Positions 43,114 through 55,670 of a stretch of 64,000 bases of DNA are shown in pieces. The notes beneath the pieces were generated by a model, which was given only the letters and a program-made list of their open reading frames with translations, was not told the DNA's origin and made no database searches. Each line of letters starts with the position of its first letter. Position 1 is the stretch's first letter. The translations under genes and the position numbers were made by a program. Source of the DNA: Saccharina japonica (Eukaryota > Sar > Phaeophyceae > Laminariales > Laminariaceae); NCBI GenBank assembly GCA_008828725.1, contig MEHQ01002696.1:143168-207167 (forward strand), read 5' to 3'.

Positions 43114-43257
43114 TCAGAACAACCGCACTTTGCCGAACACTGCAGCTGCGTAGCCAGTCACGAAGGAGCCAAGGGCCATGGGCGCGTGTCTCTCGAGGTC
43201 CTCGAACCTCGTCATGGTCTTGCCAGCGGATTGAAGCCTTGTCCGGATGCACATATC
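43114..43257 (-). CDS. Array gene copy 2, exon 6 (last)
   Basis: It encodes DMCIRTRLQSAGKTMTRFED, LERHAPMALGSFVTGYAAAV, FGKVRLF and a stop. The acceptor is AAATAG. Confidence 0.8.
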   Translation of the reverse strand, partial: DMCIRTRLQSAGKTMTRFEDLERHAPMALGSFVTGYAAAVFGKVRLF

Positions 43258-46200
43258 CTATTTATGTTGCATAGGCATACGTCGAGGTTGCATCGCATGA
43301 AGGGAGGGCCGAACGCAACGCAAGAAAATAAGGTAGAGAGACAGGGCGGAGAGGCGTTGAGAAGTGGTACGTATTCCAGTCTGTCCCGAAATGTAAGGAT
43401 TTAGTTAATCAAGTATTACTATGAAAGAGACCCTTATATTGTGGTACACGGTAGTATACTACTGCAGATTTGTTCGACGGTCAACACTGGAATACAGGAA
43501 GGGCTTGCAACACAAGTCTACTACCCATCAGTTGATGCGAGAGTGGACCGATGATGATAAACACAGATAGAACGGCGCGATTCGCGGAGGAGAGGGGTGG
43601 GGGTTGGCGCAAACGCCTTGGCGTACCTCGCACATGTCACGATCTACAGTAGAAAATCTCGATCCTAACCTGTCCTTCCAACATGTTTAGCAGGATCTGT
43701 ACATAGTACACAAAACATAGCCTAGATAATGCAGGTTATACGGCTCCCGCTCGACAACACGAGCTAGATCATCAAATCATACAGATCATGCAGATCATGA
43801 ATATATCTGCCCCGAAATATCTAGATAATTAAGTGGAAATGATATATAGGACCTGCCTGCCGGAGGCGTGAAGGTGTTCCCATCGTCGGGGGAGGGAGAG
43901 GGTTTTATATTGATATAGCGTCACCACCGCGTCACATAAAATATCTTTCTAGAGCTTTGATGTTGGTCGACCGTTTCGTCAGGTATGTTTGTGTTGTAAT
44001 TTTTCCGACCCCGTCCCCCCTCTTCATTTCCCACGCACTGAACACAGTTTCAGCAGGGTGCGCCCCTCGTATTGGGTGATTGAATTTCATTAAAGTGTCT
44101 TGGAACTACAGTAGTGTGAATTCGTTAATTGTTTTGCTTAACTAGGGTACATAGGTGGGTCAAATTATGTTTCCGTATACGAAGCAGTAGCCCAAACACA
44201 TTGAGAATAATCTGCATCGCTGATATATCGGGCAGTTTGTCTAGTCTACGCGTTCATATGCTTGCACTGGCACTTAGCTTTCGCCTTTGCTTTGAGAAAA
44301 AAACAGCAAAAACAAATGATCCCCCCCTCTCTCTCTCACCGGCGTGGCGTCCATTTTTGCCTTGCAGTCCGATTCGGCGGCGGCCAGCAAGCTGTGCATC
44401 ACCCAGAGAGACACCGCCGGACCGTTGTTGCCCGCCTCGAGCGTCTTCTGGATCAGGCAGTGCACGACATCTCTAGGCAGCCCCTGGCACGCGCAAAGAG
44501 AGCTCACAGCGCTGGTAACACACACGTCGGGAGAGCAACACAGCAGCAGCAGCAGTGGCGGAAACCATGGACGGGGTTCGTTGTTGAGCTTTGATCAGTG
44601 GCCACGAGCATTCGATAGCAAGGGCAGGGGCTAGTCACCAGATCTGTGAGTTGGGGGACCACGAGTCCCCGATCACTCCCTTTTACACCCTCTTCCCGTC
44701 ATTTTGTATGTATATGTTTTTGAGCCCTTTGTCAATTTAACTTTGAATTGGTTGAATTTGAACAATTGGTGATTGGAGGAGAGGGAAGCAACACACGGTC
44801 GACACGTAGCACGCTTGCTTGCGAACCATTGCAATAATACATCTATCGAGACAAACAAAACGAACATTTGCGTAGTGCTACAACAGTATCTAGTGCTGTG
44901 CCCGATTAACGTATTTCTATAAGCGGACGAGCGGAATACCTCAACAAGCAGTTCGAAGTTAGTTTTGCGAAACACCCCTCATTGTAGCGGTTTCGTTGAT
45001 ATCATATGCACCTACGGTTTACAAACGAAACTAGGCACACACCACCTCAAGACTAGACGCAACGCTCACCTCAAGAATATCTCAGCGTAAAGGGCGTCCA
45101 TAGTCTCATCTTCTAACCAGGTGTGCGCGGTTGGAGACTGCTTTCGCAGGACCTTCCACGAGTGCCGCATGCCCTGGGCAGGTAAACGACGACACAAAAC
45201 AAAGAAACGTGCGTATTGCGCCGATCAAAACCTGTGAGCCTGACGCGATTCCTCGTGGGACACAACAGACCTCGATTTTAGTAGACCATAAGTTCCCCGC
45301 CTACGTACCCTGGAAATCTGGGAGGTCAAGCGCGACCGAACCGGCTACTCTACTTGGCAAACTAAAGGGTAGCCAAGTAGCGAGGTGCGCTTGGAGCACA
45401 CACCCATACCGTCTTCACTACCTTGAGTTTTATCAGCGTTTTCTGCCGTGTTTTGCTGCTCTATCCCCGGCATGATTATGAGGGGACTCTGGCGCTGAAT
45501 AATAACGCCGTATTGGGGAAGAGGGTGGGTGCAATGGCAATACTACAGCACCGAAACAAAACACAGGGGGGGTGCTTTGTTGCTTCAACGATCTTACCTT
45601 CTGGAGCAGAACCGTTTGTCCGTCGACCGTAGACCTCATGAACCATGCAGCGGGAGACGCCCAGTGCACGAACACCCTCAGCGCTGCTTCCTTGTCTCCT
45701 TGCATTCCACGGTAGATCGCCAGCGCCGCGTACTCAGAGCCCTGCGAATGTGTAAAGAGAGGAGGTCAGTGCGTCTGTTCGTACTTTGTATGTACTGAAT
45801 CCGCGGGAAACATCGCCGCGTAGTGTATTTACTCTGAGACTCGTTTGCAACACAATGGGCCATGCATGGGACATCGCAATAGTTAGGGACTATAAGCGCA
45901 ATAATCATCCACACACCATAGCGTTTGCGAGACGGGTGTGACACGTACCAAATACGACGTGTATGTGCATGGTCTTATGCCGTTACTATCAGAAAAGGGT
46001 TTGTCCTATTAATAGTTTCCCTGGTTTCCCTATCTGTCCTACGTATAGTTTCCTTTTTTTCGTCTTGTTGGTTCTCCAGACTCTTATCCCTTCAAATATA
46101 AACTTCAAAGCGTTCCTGATTTGTTTGCCTTCTGCAAAAAAACGTGCGTGGTTTAGGAAATGGTTAATTTTCCCCTGTTTTTTTAAAGGAAAAAATGGAC

Positions 46201-49200
46201 ACCAGGAAGAAGGCGCTTCGGTAACAACGGTCCTCAGCGTACATCTCGAACACAAGTATGATTCACCAAGGATTTTCAGGCCAGGCATTGCAGCATTTAC
46301 GGTATATACTCCGGAGCCGCCACAAATCCTCCGTGTTCTTAATGGGCTAAGGAGGTGGTGATAATCTTAGTAGCTATACAATCAGGCCATACTACTGCTG
46401 CCGTAGAGCGACGGTGATACTAGCCTGCTTTACACGGATTGCCGATAACCCTGCACTGTACAGCATCGCCGTAGCCTAGCAAAAGGCAGGCCGAACGCAG
46501 TATACGTACGTATATCACGATTTGGGACTATACTAGGCTTCAGTTGTAGGAAGTGATATCGGTGTCTAGGACGCAAAACACCTGTGAACCCAGCGTTACA
46601 TACAATACGGTTACACCTATCTCATCGACAGAAAAGGAGGGCCGGCTCACCTGGGCATACCCCGTGAACGGGTAAAGCTCGACCGCCTCCGTCAACATCC
46701 ACCGCACAGCTGACCTCTCCAACGGACAGGCCTTGACCGATAGTAGCTCCACGTCGGCCTTGATCGCGTGCTTCCACCCACCTGTTGGGATCGTCATACC
46801 GTCGGACTCGTCCAGATCCATCACTGCGAAGGTCTTCGCAACGCTCGACCAATCAACAGCATCCACAGGATCCACTACATCCAACGGGATGATTGCCCTC
46901 GCCGTGGTAGGTTTCCGGCGAAGCGACGCGACCGGAAGGCCACGGGCAATCCGCGGTGCCGCAGGCAATTGCTCCAGCGTTATCACGGCTCGGGCTGCAG
47001 CTGCCCGAGGGACGAGGTTGAGGCCCCGCCACGGGTCCGCCGGTGCTTGGTAGGAAACGATGGCTCTCGTGACGTCGGGTTCCCAGCGAAGCGGCGCAAC
47101 CAGAAGGGCAGGGGCGATGAACGGTCGCGCAGGAAGTTGCTCCAGCAGAATCGCGGCTCCGACCACAGATGCCGCAGGGACGGGGTTCAGACCAGCCCAC
47201 AAGTTTGACGGTGCCTGGTAGGGAACGACAGCTCTCGTGGCGGTGTGCTCTTGTCGAAGCGGCGCAACCAGAAGGGCAGGGGCGATCAGCGGTCCCAAAG
47301 GAAGTTGCTCCAGCGGAATCACGGCTCCGACCACAGATGCCGGAGGGACGGGGTTCAGACCAGCGCACAAGTTTGACGGTGCCTGGTAGGGAACGATAGC
47401 TCTCGTGGCGGTGGGCTCTTGTCGAAGCGGCGCAATCGGAAGGCCAGGGACGATCAGCGGTCCCAAAGGAAGTTGCTCCGGTGGAATCGCGGCTCGGACT
47501 GCAGCTGCCGGAGGGGCGGGATTCAGGCCAGCCCAGACGTTTGACGGCGCCTGGTAGGGAACAGTGGCTCTCGTGGCGGTGGGCTCTTGTCGAAGCGGCG
47601 CAATCGGAAGGCCAGAGACGATCAACGGTCCCGCAGGAAGTTGCCCCAGCGGAATCGCGGCTCGGACTGCAGCTGCCGGAGGGGCGGGATTCAGGCCAGC
47701 CCACACGTTTGACGGTGCTTGGTAAGGAACGATAGCTCTCGTGGCGGTGGGCTCTTGTCGAAGCGGCGCAATCCGAAGGGCAGGGGCGATGAACGGTCCC
47801 AAAGGAAGTTGCTCCAGCGGAATCGCGGCTCCGACCACAGATGCCAGAGGGACGGGGTTCAGACCAGCCCACAAGTTTGACGGTGCCTGGTAGGGAACGA
47901 TAGCTCTCGTGGCGGTGGGCTCTTGTCGAAGCGGCGCAATCCGAAGGGCAGGGGCGATGAACGGTCCCGCAGGAAGTTGCTCCAGCAGAATCGCGGCGCC
48001 GACCACAGATGCCGGAGGGACGGGGTTCAGACCAGCCCACAAGTTTGACGGTGCCTGGTAGGGAACAATAGCTCTCGTGGCGGTGGGCTCTTGTCGAAGC
48101 GGGGCAACAGGAAGGCCAGGGACGATCAGCGGTCCCGAAGGAAGTTGCTCCAGTGGAATCGCGGCTCGGACTGCGGCTGCCGGAGGGACGGGGTCCAGGG
48201 TAGCCCACGGGTCCGCCGGTGCTTTGTAGGGAACGATAGCCCTCATCGCGGCAGGTTCATGGTGCAGCGGCGCAACCGGAAGGTCAGCGGCAATCCGCGG
48301 TCCTGCAGGAAGTTGCTCCAGGGGAATAGCCGCTTTAAGTGCAGCTGCCGGAGAGAATGGGCTGAGGGGGAACCACGGTGCTGGATGCGTTTCCGATGGA
48401 GTCAGCACGGCCAGGAGGGAGGTAGGATGCAAGATATCGCCAGCATCGGGTACCGGTGGCCAGGGTGCTACCGGAACCGCTGGAGGAGGGAGCGACAGAA
48501 CCAAAGCAGTGTTCTTGATGCATGGCGACGGCCCAACCTCCACGCCCTCTTCAGACTCATCTCCGAAGAATGACGAAGCGGTCGAGATCATCTGTGTCCA
48601 GGCGCCCAACAGCATCCGGTCGAGGTCTGCAGTTACCCTCCAGATACGGCGAAGGCGGCGATTTCTCTTGCTGTTCGGGTTAGTAATGCGATAGCGGCGG
48701 CGGCGACGGTATCTCCCCCTCTTCCTTCCGTAGAGCAGGGCACGGATGTGCTCCGCGTTGATGACGTGGGCGACGTACAGGAGGGCCTTGAAGAATCGAT
48801 CCACGAACTGCTCGATCGGTGGGGGAGCCCCCTGGTCAAATCTTGTCCATCGGAACTCTTCGTCTTGAGTATCATCGTGAGCGTGGTGGAAACCACCCGC
48901 AAGATCCGTCGACACCTGGCGAAGCATCAGCGGGATTGGTCATTAGCCGGGGCTACTTTATGTGTTTTGACCTTAAGGACGGCTTACACGCGTTGACTAC
49001 TACTTCACGGGGACGTCTACCTATGTCGGCGTGTCGAGCTTCGTGGGTAGTTACTACATACTTATCTGACACCTGGAACGAGATTCGGGGGGTTTGGTTC
49101 GTCTCTCCCGCGCTAATATATGTTTCTCGTTCTGCGGACAATGATCAACTGAGGCCTGGTCTGTTCAACTTCAACACGACGGCATACGTGTACGGTTGCT

Positions 49201-49770
49201 GGTGGTATCACCACTCGCTCTTGTTCTATATATGTGTTTTGGGGGATTGAGGGGGAAGGTGGGTTCCGTATAATATGCTGCAGGAGCATCCTGCATACAA
49301 TGATCAACGGAGGCCTAGTGTGTTAAACTTCAACACGATTACATATATATCTACGGCAGCTGGTGGTATCCCCACTTGCTCTGGTTCTATCTCTTTTCAG
49401 GAGGGGAAAGGGGGTGAAGAGGGGTTCCCTACAATATGCTGCAGGAGTATCCTACCAGGGCTGAACATACCTCTTCCATGGTCCTGAGAGGAGTGGCGGT
49501 GCTGGTGTCCGTACCGCTCATGGGTTTCCATATGGTGTTGCCCGTCATCAGGTGTGGCAGGGCGACGAAGTCCTCGTGCACGCCTAGAGAGGAATCGATG
49601 GTGTTTTCGTGAACGCCGGCCAGGACGGAGGTGGCAGACACGCTGGCGACCGGAGCAGGTGGGGTAGCAGCGGTGCCACGGCCAGTCCGTAGGTTGCGAA
49701 TCTTGGCCGCGTCGGTATCATGGGTGTTCGTAACCTCTTTCAGCTCTTTTTTCGTGAACCTGGTTTCCAT
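43114..49770 (-). CDS. Novel six-exon gene with 56-aa repeats, array copy 2
   Basis: Exons in transcription order are 49,770-49,471, 48,915-46,651, 45,741-45,598, 45,173-45,070, 44,511-44,340 and 43,257-43,114. They have the same donors and phases as copy 1 and give about 1,042 aa. The only length difference is one 56-aa unit in exon 2 (755 versus 811 codons). There are no internal stops, and all splice borders are kept. Both copies could thus be expressed. The family and function are unknown, and regulation cannot be judged. Confidence 0.75.
44340..44511 (-). CDS. Array gene copy 2, exon 5
   Basis: This 172-bp exon between TTACCAG and CCG|GTGAGA aligns without gaps to copy 1. The differences I, R, T in copy 1 are V, H, A here. 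Confidence 0.8.
45070..45173 (-). CDS. Array gene copy 2, exon 4
   Basis: This 104-bp exon encodes exactly the same residues as copy 1 (three silent differences), between GCCCAG and GAG|GTGAGC. Confidence 0.8.
45598..45741 (-). CDS. Array gene copy 2, exon 3
   Basis: Forty-eight codons between TTCGCAG and AAG|GTAAGA, in phase 0. It aligns without gaps to copy 1 (GMQGDKEAALRVFVHWASPA in the middle). Confidence 0.75.
46651..48915 (-). CDS. Array gene copy 2, exon 2 (repeat exon)
   Basis: This 2,265-bp exon (755 codons) has the same ends as copy 1 (after CGCCAG; CAG|GTGAGC). It has eight AIVxYxAP units. The Arg-rich N-terminal patch (GRKRGRYRRRRRYRITN) is conserved. Unit order differs from copy 1 and the units carry SN instead of AN, so the two arrays have been reshuffled independently. 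Confidence 0.8.
47040..48280 (-). repeat. 168-bp coding minisatellite in exon 2, copy 2
   Basis: These are 168-bp units with CTCTTGTCGAAGCGGCGCAA as a landmark (for example at 47,246, 47,418, 47,586, 47,754, 47,922 and 48,090). There is one unit fewer than in copy 1. Units are more evenly diverged here than the homogenised block of copy 1. Confidence 0.8.
49471..49770 (-). CDS. Array gene copy 2, exon 1
   Basis: This is a 100-codon exon like copy 1, with METRFTKKELKEV at the start and the same GAG|GTATGT donor. Differences from copy 1 include K6T and a Gly->Asp in the later half (GVHEGF versus GVHEDF). Confidence 0.65.
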
Positions 49771-51454
49771 TGATCAGCAGAAAACGCGGTGGGAGCAACA
49801 GTTTTCTCTCAGACACGGTGTGGCATTGGAGATCAAGGAAAGTGGTGTAAGTACGGCCTGGTTCAAGCGTATCGCCCCAAATCGTGCCCGCCACGAATGC
49901 CACACGCGAAAGCTGATCGAGTGTCAAATTTGTTGATACAATACTGATCTCGATGAACACTGGAAGATGCTGACACAGGCAGACTTGTTGTTATGGACTA
50001 GCGCGAAGCATTGACCCGACCAACCACAGGCCTTCAGAAAGGTCAACCATTAGCTAGGAATTTGCGTAGGAAGGTACCCTTTTTAATCGATTTTGTTCTG
50101 AACGAGCCGGTTCCAGATACCCCAAGGCATGTTTATACCACGCTTCACGAAACGCAATGCAGAATTGACGGCGCGAGGTCGACATCAAGTAAAATATACC
50201 GCGGAAAAGCGTTCCTACACTGAAACTGAGATATAATGCGAGGTAGCTTCGCAAATGATACAGTTTTTCGGCACTAAACACAGCGCGATTCCGGAGAGAC
50301 CAATTTGGCTGTGCAGTTATTACGGAAATAGCCACTAAATAAGTACCAAGTAGTAATAACGAATATGGAGTTACAGTATACCTGGTACAACAGTTTAACA
50401 AACTCATACATTTGTACCAATAAGCCTGGTACGAAATATTTCTTTCAAAATATTATGTTTACCACATGGTGTAGGTCTCTACTACTGCGGTAACACGTAC
50501 AGGTCATTCAGTTGCTGTATACGAGCCCCGTGGAAACTTGTACAGATGGTGCAGATCAATGGAGAATCTATATGTGTGATCTGTGCAGAGATCTGGTCTG
50601 TCCGACGTTTGCAACGTTCCGCACATCGGACATGTCACGACCTATACAAATACATCATTACGAGCGAACGCGGGTGTTTCTAATTAAGACGGTGCTTTGT
50701 TTAGGGACCCCCTTCAAAATCGCTGTCAGGTGGATCTACGTACAACCGCGACTATCTCCGAAACCTTCACAGATTAGTAACATCACGCATCTGCCACCAA
50801 ACCGTTTTTTCACGCAGTAGCAGTTGATCGCTACCGCATCATCGCGGACAGAGAGCATATCTGGCTCATAAACACAAGGGCGGGGCGGTAAACATTGCTT
50901 TTGACGTCGGGACGGCACGGTAAGTATGTTATACCGCAACGAGACGGGACGGGGCGGTCGATACAATATTTTACGACCGAGCGGGGTGATATATTCAGTT
51001 TTTGACGACGGGACGGGACGGGACGGGACGGGACTGCACGTGTCAACGGTAGACGATCTTGTCAACGAGACTGCACGACGGCACAATTTGCAGACGTTTT
51101 TACGGTCCCGTCCCGTCTCATCCCGCTATTACCGTCAATACCGTCCCGTCTCATCCCGCTACTACCGTCCCGTCAAGACACCCTGGATATTTCTACGTTT
51201 TATTTTTCATTTTGAACCACCCAGAAACAAGGCCACAGCAGGAAAATAAGCTCACTCACGTGTGGGTTTCCTGGCCTCCTGATGTACCAGGCGTTCGTGA
51301 GGCGAGTGTCGACCCGAAGAGAAGCACTGCGGCAGACGCCGAATTGACGATCTTGGTCAACCTCATAACTTTTTCGTTCCTGATCAGTTGCAAAAAGTAC
51401 AGTACGTACGATACATATTATACACACGAATGCACCAGACAGCAGCAGCGGTTA
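49771..51454. other. Upstream region of array gene, copy 2
   Basis: The region is collinear with 31,037-33,104 but lacks part of it (the GATC-rich segment of copy 1 is mostly absent). GGGAC/GTCCC pentamer tracts lie at 50,880-51,180. No gene is supported. Confidence 0.55.
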
Positions 51455-51825
51455 AAGCCTTAGTCCGTTGATATTCGTCGTACTGGTAAAAGGCTAACCA
51501 ATAACCTACCCAATTTAAGCCGTTTAACACTCTGCCCCCCTGGAACGGACCGGACATACGGGTCGACACGTGTGACCGACACGCGGTTCCTATTTATTTA
51601 CATATGGGGATCCATAAGTGTTTTCAGATTCTTGACATGAGGAAATTCGGTTTTCTTGAAGAAGCGCTTTCATGGTGGTCGTGGTGTTCGAACATCACGA
51701 CCACTACAACCCGTGTCCTGCCGTCGATGCCACTTGTTAAATCATTATCATTGGCCGTTGGGCTACAGGTAAAAGGTTTGCGAACTACCTACTTAATCTA
51801 AGCCTTATAACAAGCATGGCCGAAG
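51455..51825. repeat. Left inverted repeat, copy 2
   Basis: This is the counterpart of 33,105-33,480. It includes TTCGAACATCACGACCACTA, the inverted form of the hairpin at 57,794-57,820. Confidence 0.65.
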
Positions 51826-51849
51826 CGATCAACTACATTTCTTGGATTA

Positions 51850-53597
51850 TCATGGGACGCCCCATGGGTCACCACACGGGATTTTGATCCCATGGGTCTA
51901 TACCCATGGGAAATCTATGAGATGACCCATGGGATGTTCCGTGAGCGGCCCCATGGGACATGCCATGGGAAACATATGATAATAAGGGGCATCCCATGGG
52001 TCGTCCTGTGGCCAATGCACCCATGCCATGGATATGCCCACGGGAAGACCTGTGGTGCGCCCTCGGTAAACTATGGGATGACCCATGGGATGACCCATAC
52101 GATAACTCATGGGTTAACACATTGATCCCAAGAAATTTCCCACGAAACGTCCCATGGGATCCTATGGTGCGACCTATGGGACGTCCCATTGGAAGACCCA
52201 TGGGACGACCCAAGGATCATTCTCATGGCATGTCCCATGAGATTATTGAGATTCCTCATGGGACGGCCCGCGGGAACCACAATACCATGGGACACCCACA
52301 AACCCATGGCAAGTCTGATTGTATACATAATCCCATGAGACGTCTCGCGGGATGACCCATGGGACGTCCCATGATAATACAAAAAACATTTTATCACGAT
52401 GAACTACATTTCTTGGATGATCATGGGACGTTCCGTGGGTAAACCCACGGGACGTTCCATGTGAGTTTGATCCCATTGGACTACCCATGGTACAACCTGT
52501 GGGATGACCCATGGGATGACCGGTGGGCGGTTCCATGGGACGTCCCATGGGTAGTCCCATGGTTAGTCCCATAGATCTTGCTACGGGGCTTCCCATCGAT
52601 TATCCCATGGTTCTTATGAATATACCCATGGGATGAACCGTGGGTGGTCCCATGGGAAGTCCCATAGATTGTCCCATGGATCATTCCATGCGATGCAAGT
52701 TATTAGGTATGGAACGTCACACAGGAATTCCCATGGGACATGTCATAGGTCGCCCTATGAGTCCCATTAGATGACCTATTGGACGTCCGAATAGAGTGTC
52801 CCATCGGACGTCTCATGGGATGCCTCATAGGATGAAATGATACCCAAGGCTTGTCCCATGGGATCTACTCTGGAATGGGTTGCATCCTATGGGGCCACCC
52901 GTGGGACAACGCATGTCATGTGAATGACCGCACGGGACGGCCCGTCGAGCATATCATCCCACGGGACTTACTGTGAGTAAAATATCATCCTACGGGTCGC
53001 CCCATAGGCCGTCCTATGGGCAATGCAACCCATTGCATGGATATTTCCATTGGACGACCCACAAGAAGACCTATGTTGCGCCCTCGGCAAGCCATGGGAT
53101 GCCCCATGGGTCGTCGCATGGGACGACTTGTGTTACGCCCTCGGCAAACCATCGAACGACCCATGCGATAACTCATGGGTTAACCCATTGGTCGCAAAGG
53201 ATGTCCCACGAGACGTCTCATGGGAAATCCTATGGGACGACCTATGGGACGTCTCATGTCAAGACCCATGGGAAGACCCATGGGACGCCCCATGAGACGC
53301 CTCATCGATCGATCCCGTGACATGTCCCATGGGATTTCTAAGATACCCCATGGGACGGCCTGTCGGAATCACAATCCCATGGGACGTCCACAAACCCATG
53401 GCAAACCTCATGGCATTAATCATCCCCTGGGACGTCCCATGGGATTGTGGTCCCGACAGGCCGTCCCATGGGATTATCGTGCCCACGGGACGTCCCGCGG
53501 GATGTGGGTCATTTCATGGATCGTGCCATGGGTTGTCCCATGGGAACACACATTCCATTGGGACGTCCCGTGGGATGACTCATGGGACGTCCCATTA
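51850..53597. repeat. 12-bp CCATGGGACGNN palindromic array, copy 2
   Basis: It has the same structure as 33,508-35,240, collinear with it, with many single-base differences. Long open frames rich in Met-Gly-Arg-Pro or Ser-His-Gly-Thr are by-products. Confidence 0.85.
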
Positions 53598-55670
53598 TAA
53601 AAAACAGAATGTGTATCAGGAGCGAGAGCGCGAGTGGCAATATCGATATTCGACGCAAATCGCCGAGCAGTGGGATTGTAATGAATGGTGAATGCTGACA
53701 CCTCTCTGCGCGACAAACTTGAAGGCAGGCATCATACCGAGGGGCACAAGGAACGATACCTACCCGTTATGTATGCACTACTGCCTGTACAGCAGTGAAG
53801 CTTGTCCAGGACGCCGCTGAGGGTAGTCCACTATCATACGTATGACAGTAGTTCACTATTCATACTACTGTAACACATTTTACGACACGAGTTGAGCTGG
53901 AAAGGTAAAGGTGATACCTGGTACGAAACAGTCAAAACAACAAAAATGCCCATACGTCCGGAATTATAAGGAGTTGTTGGATTGGATTATAATGATCAAA
54001 CGTTTGTTATATATCCGGACAGAGGGGTAAAGTAGAATGAAACTAGAAGTTACTGGGCGAAAAACCTCGTACACACCGAAATAATTATTTTGAGTGTGTT
54101 TGTTCGTTCCTGCGCTCGGACAGCATGCGAGATCATCTATCGGCCGAACTACTGTACTGTACAGCACTGATCTGAACACCTTACCGGCACGGAGAAAGCG
54201 GCAGCATCGGGCATAGGATAGAGGTGGACACAACACGGAGAGTCTGGAGAGGAGAGTCAGCACCACGACGAGAGGACCACCACATATCACACACAGACCA
54301 ACAACGAGTTACGGTAGAGAAATACAGGGTTATCTACAATCGTTGCGTGGCACCAGCAGTATCAGCAGTAGTAGTAGCACTGCTGCTGCTGCTGCTGCTG
54401 TAGATACCTGGTACTGCTATATGCCGTACCTAAAGCGACCACGTCATAAGTACGGTGGGTGTGTGGAGAGGCATGGGGCTGGGTCGTTCGACGCCTCTGT
54501 TCGCATCGGAAGCGCTCACGCGACCATGTCAGACTACTCTCTGCTGTAGGTGCGACTTCTGTACTGGTATGTCCTTAAATAGTTGTTCCTGCTACTACGT
54601 CCTGCGATTTGTTTTCTTTGCCTTGTGCCGACCGCAGAGAGAGGTGTTTTTCAGAGCTTGTATCATACCGGTACTACTGCTGCACGTCTTATCCCTCTGT
54701 ACTCTTGGCATGAAGGATCAACACAGGCTCTAGATGCGGGGTTGGGTGTCCATGGATGCGTAGAAAGAACGGGACACACCTGCGCACCAATATAGGTCAT
54801 GCAGCACACAGAGCACCTACACGTACAGCCGCAGTCATTATATCCGGAGCAACTTACTCAGCCCAACTTACTGCTGCACGCGTCTATGGTACCTGGTGCC
54901 TGACACTACTACTGTACGTCACAGATTCGACTGGAGATTGGAAAACACGCTGCGAGAGGGCCCGACCGCGTACGAGCAGAAGGAGGCTACCCCGGGCTAC
55001 CAGGACGAGGTATATCGCCCTCGAGGGGCTGCTCTCTGCGAGACATCTCTTGCTTCAATAATAATTGCTGTTCTCACCTGTTTGAAGCCTGTGGAATGCC
55101 GTTCCGTGTCGCCCAAGAAGCGTTAAACGCAGGCTGGTGTCGAGATCTTGAGGACGCTCGTACAGTCAAAGGGCCAGAGATCCAGCGGAGTCACTCGTTG
55201 GCAAACAGAAGAGCTGTGGTGGATATGTGTTGAACTTGTTGAACTTTGTCGTGGACGAACGAACAGAAGAACTGAAGCTTTTAGTGTTTCGTGGCAAGAG
55301 AGGGTCCTGGTGAGGTTGTGAGCGCCTGCGCGATTCATCGAAGTTTGCTTTTCCCGGGCCATCGCTGCCGGGACTGTACGCTCGCTAGATAATAACCTGC
55401 CGAGGCTCTTCCTGCTTTCAGGACCTGCCGAGGCTCTTCCTGCTTCGAGGATCTGCCGCTATAAAGCGTCCTGCCGAGTGCTTCACGGAATTTCGACTTT
55501 TTACCGAATGTTCGGGCGTGCAATAAAAATTCCAATTTATTAGCGATACGGCCACAACTCTGCCAGTGGCGCTAGCCCTGCGCTGGCCATCGTGGTACCA
55601 GGTAAGTTCCTGGAATGGTACATAACACTCGGATTAGTAGTGTGGTGTGATGCATCACTCTGAACGGAAA
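53598..55670. other. Inter-repeat segment, copy 2
   Basis: The segment is collinear with 35,241-37,340. The minus-strand segment matching 36,707-36,828 (about 55,075-55,195) has a TAA in the frame that is open in copy 1. A CAG/CTG microsatellite lies at 54,376-54,400. No gene is supported. Confidence 0.45.
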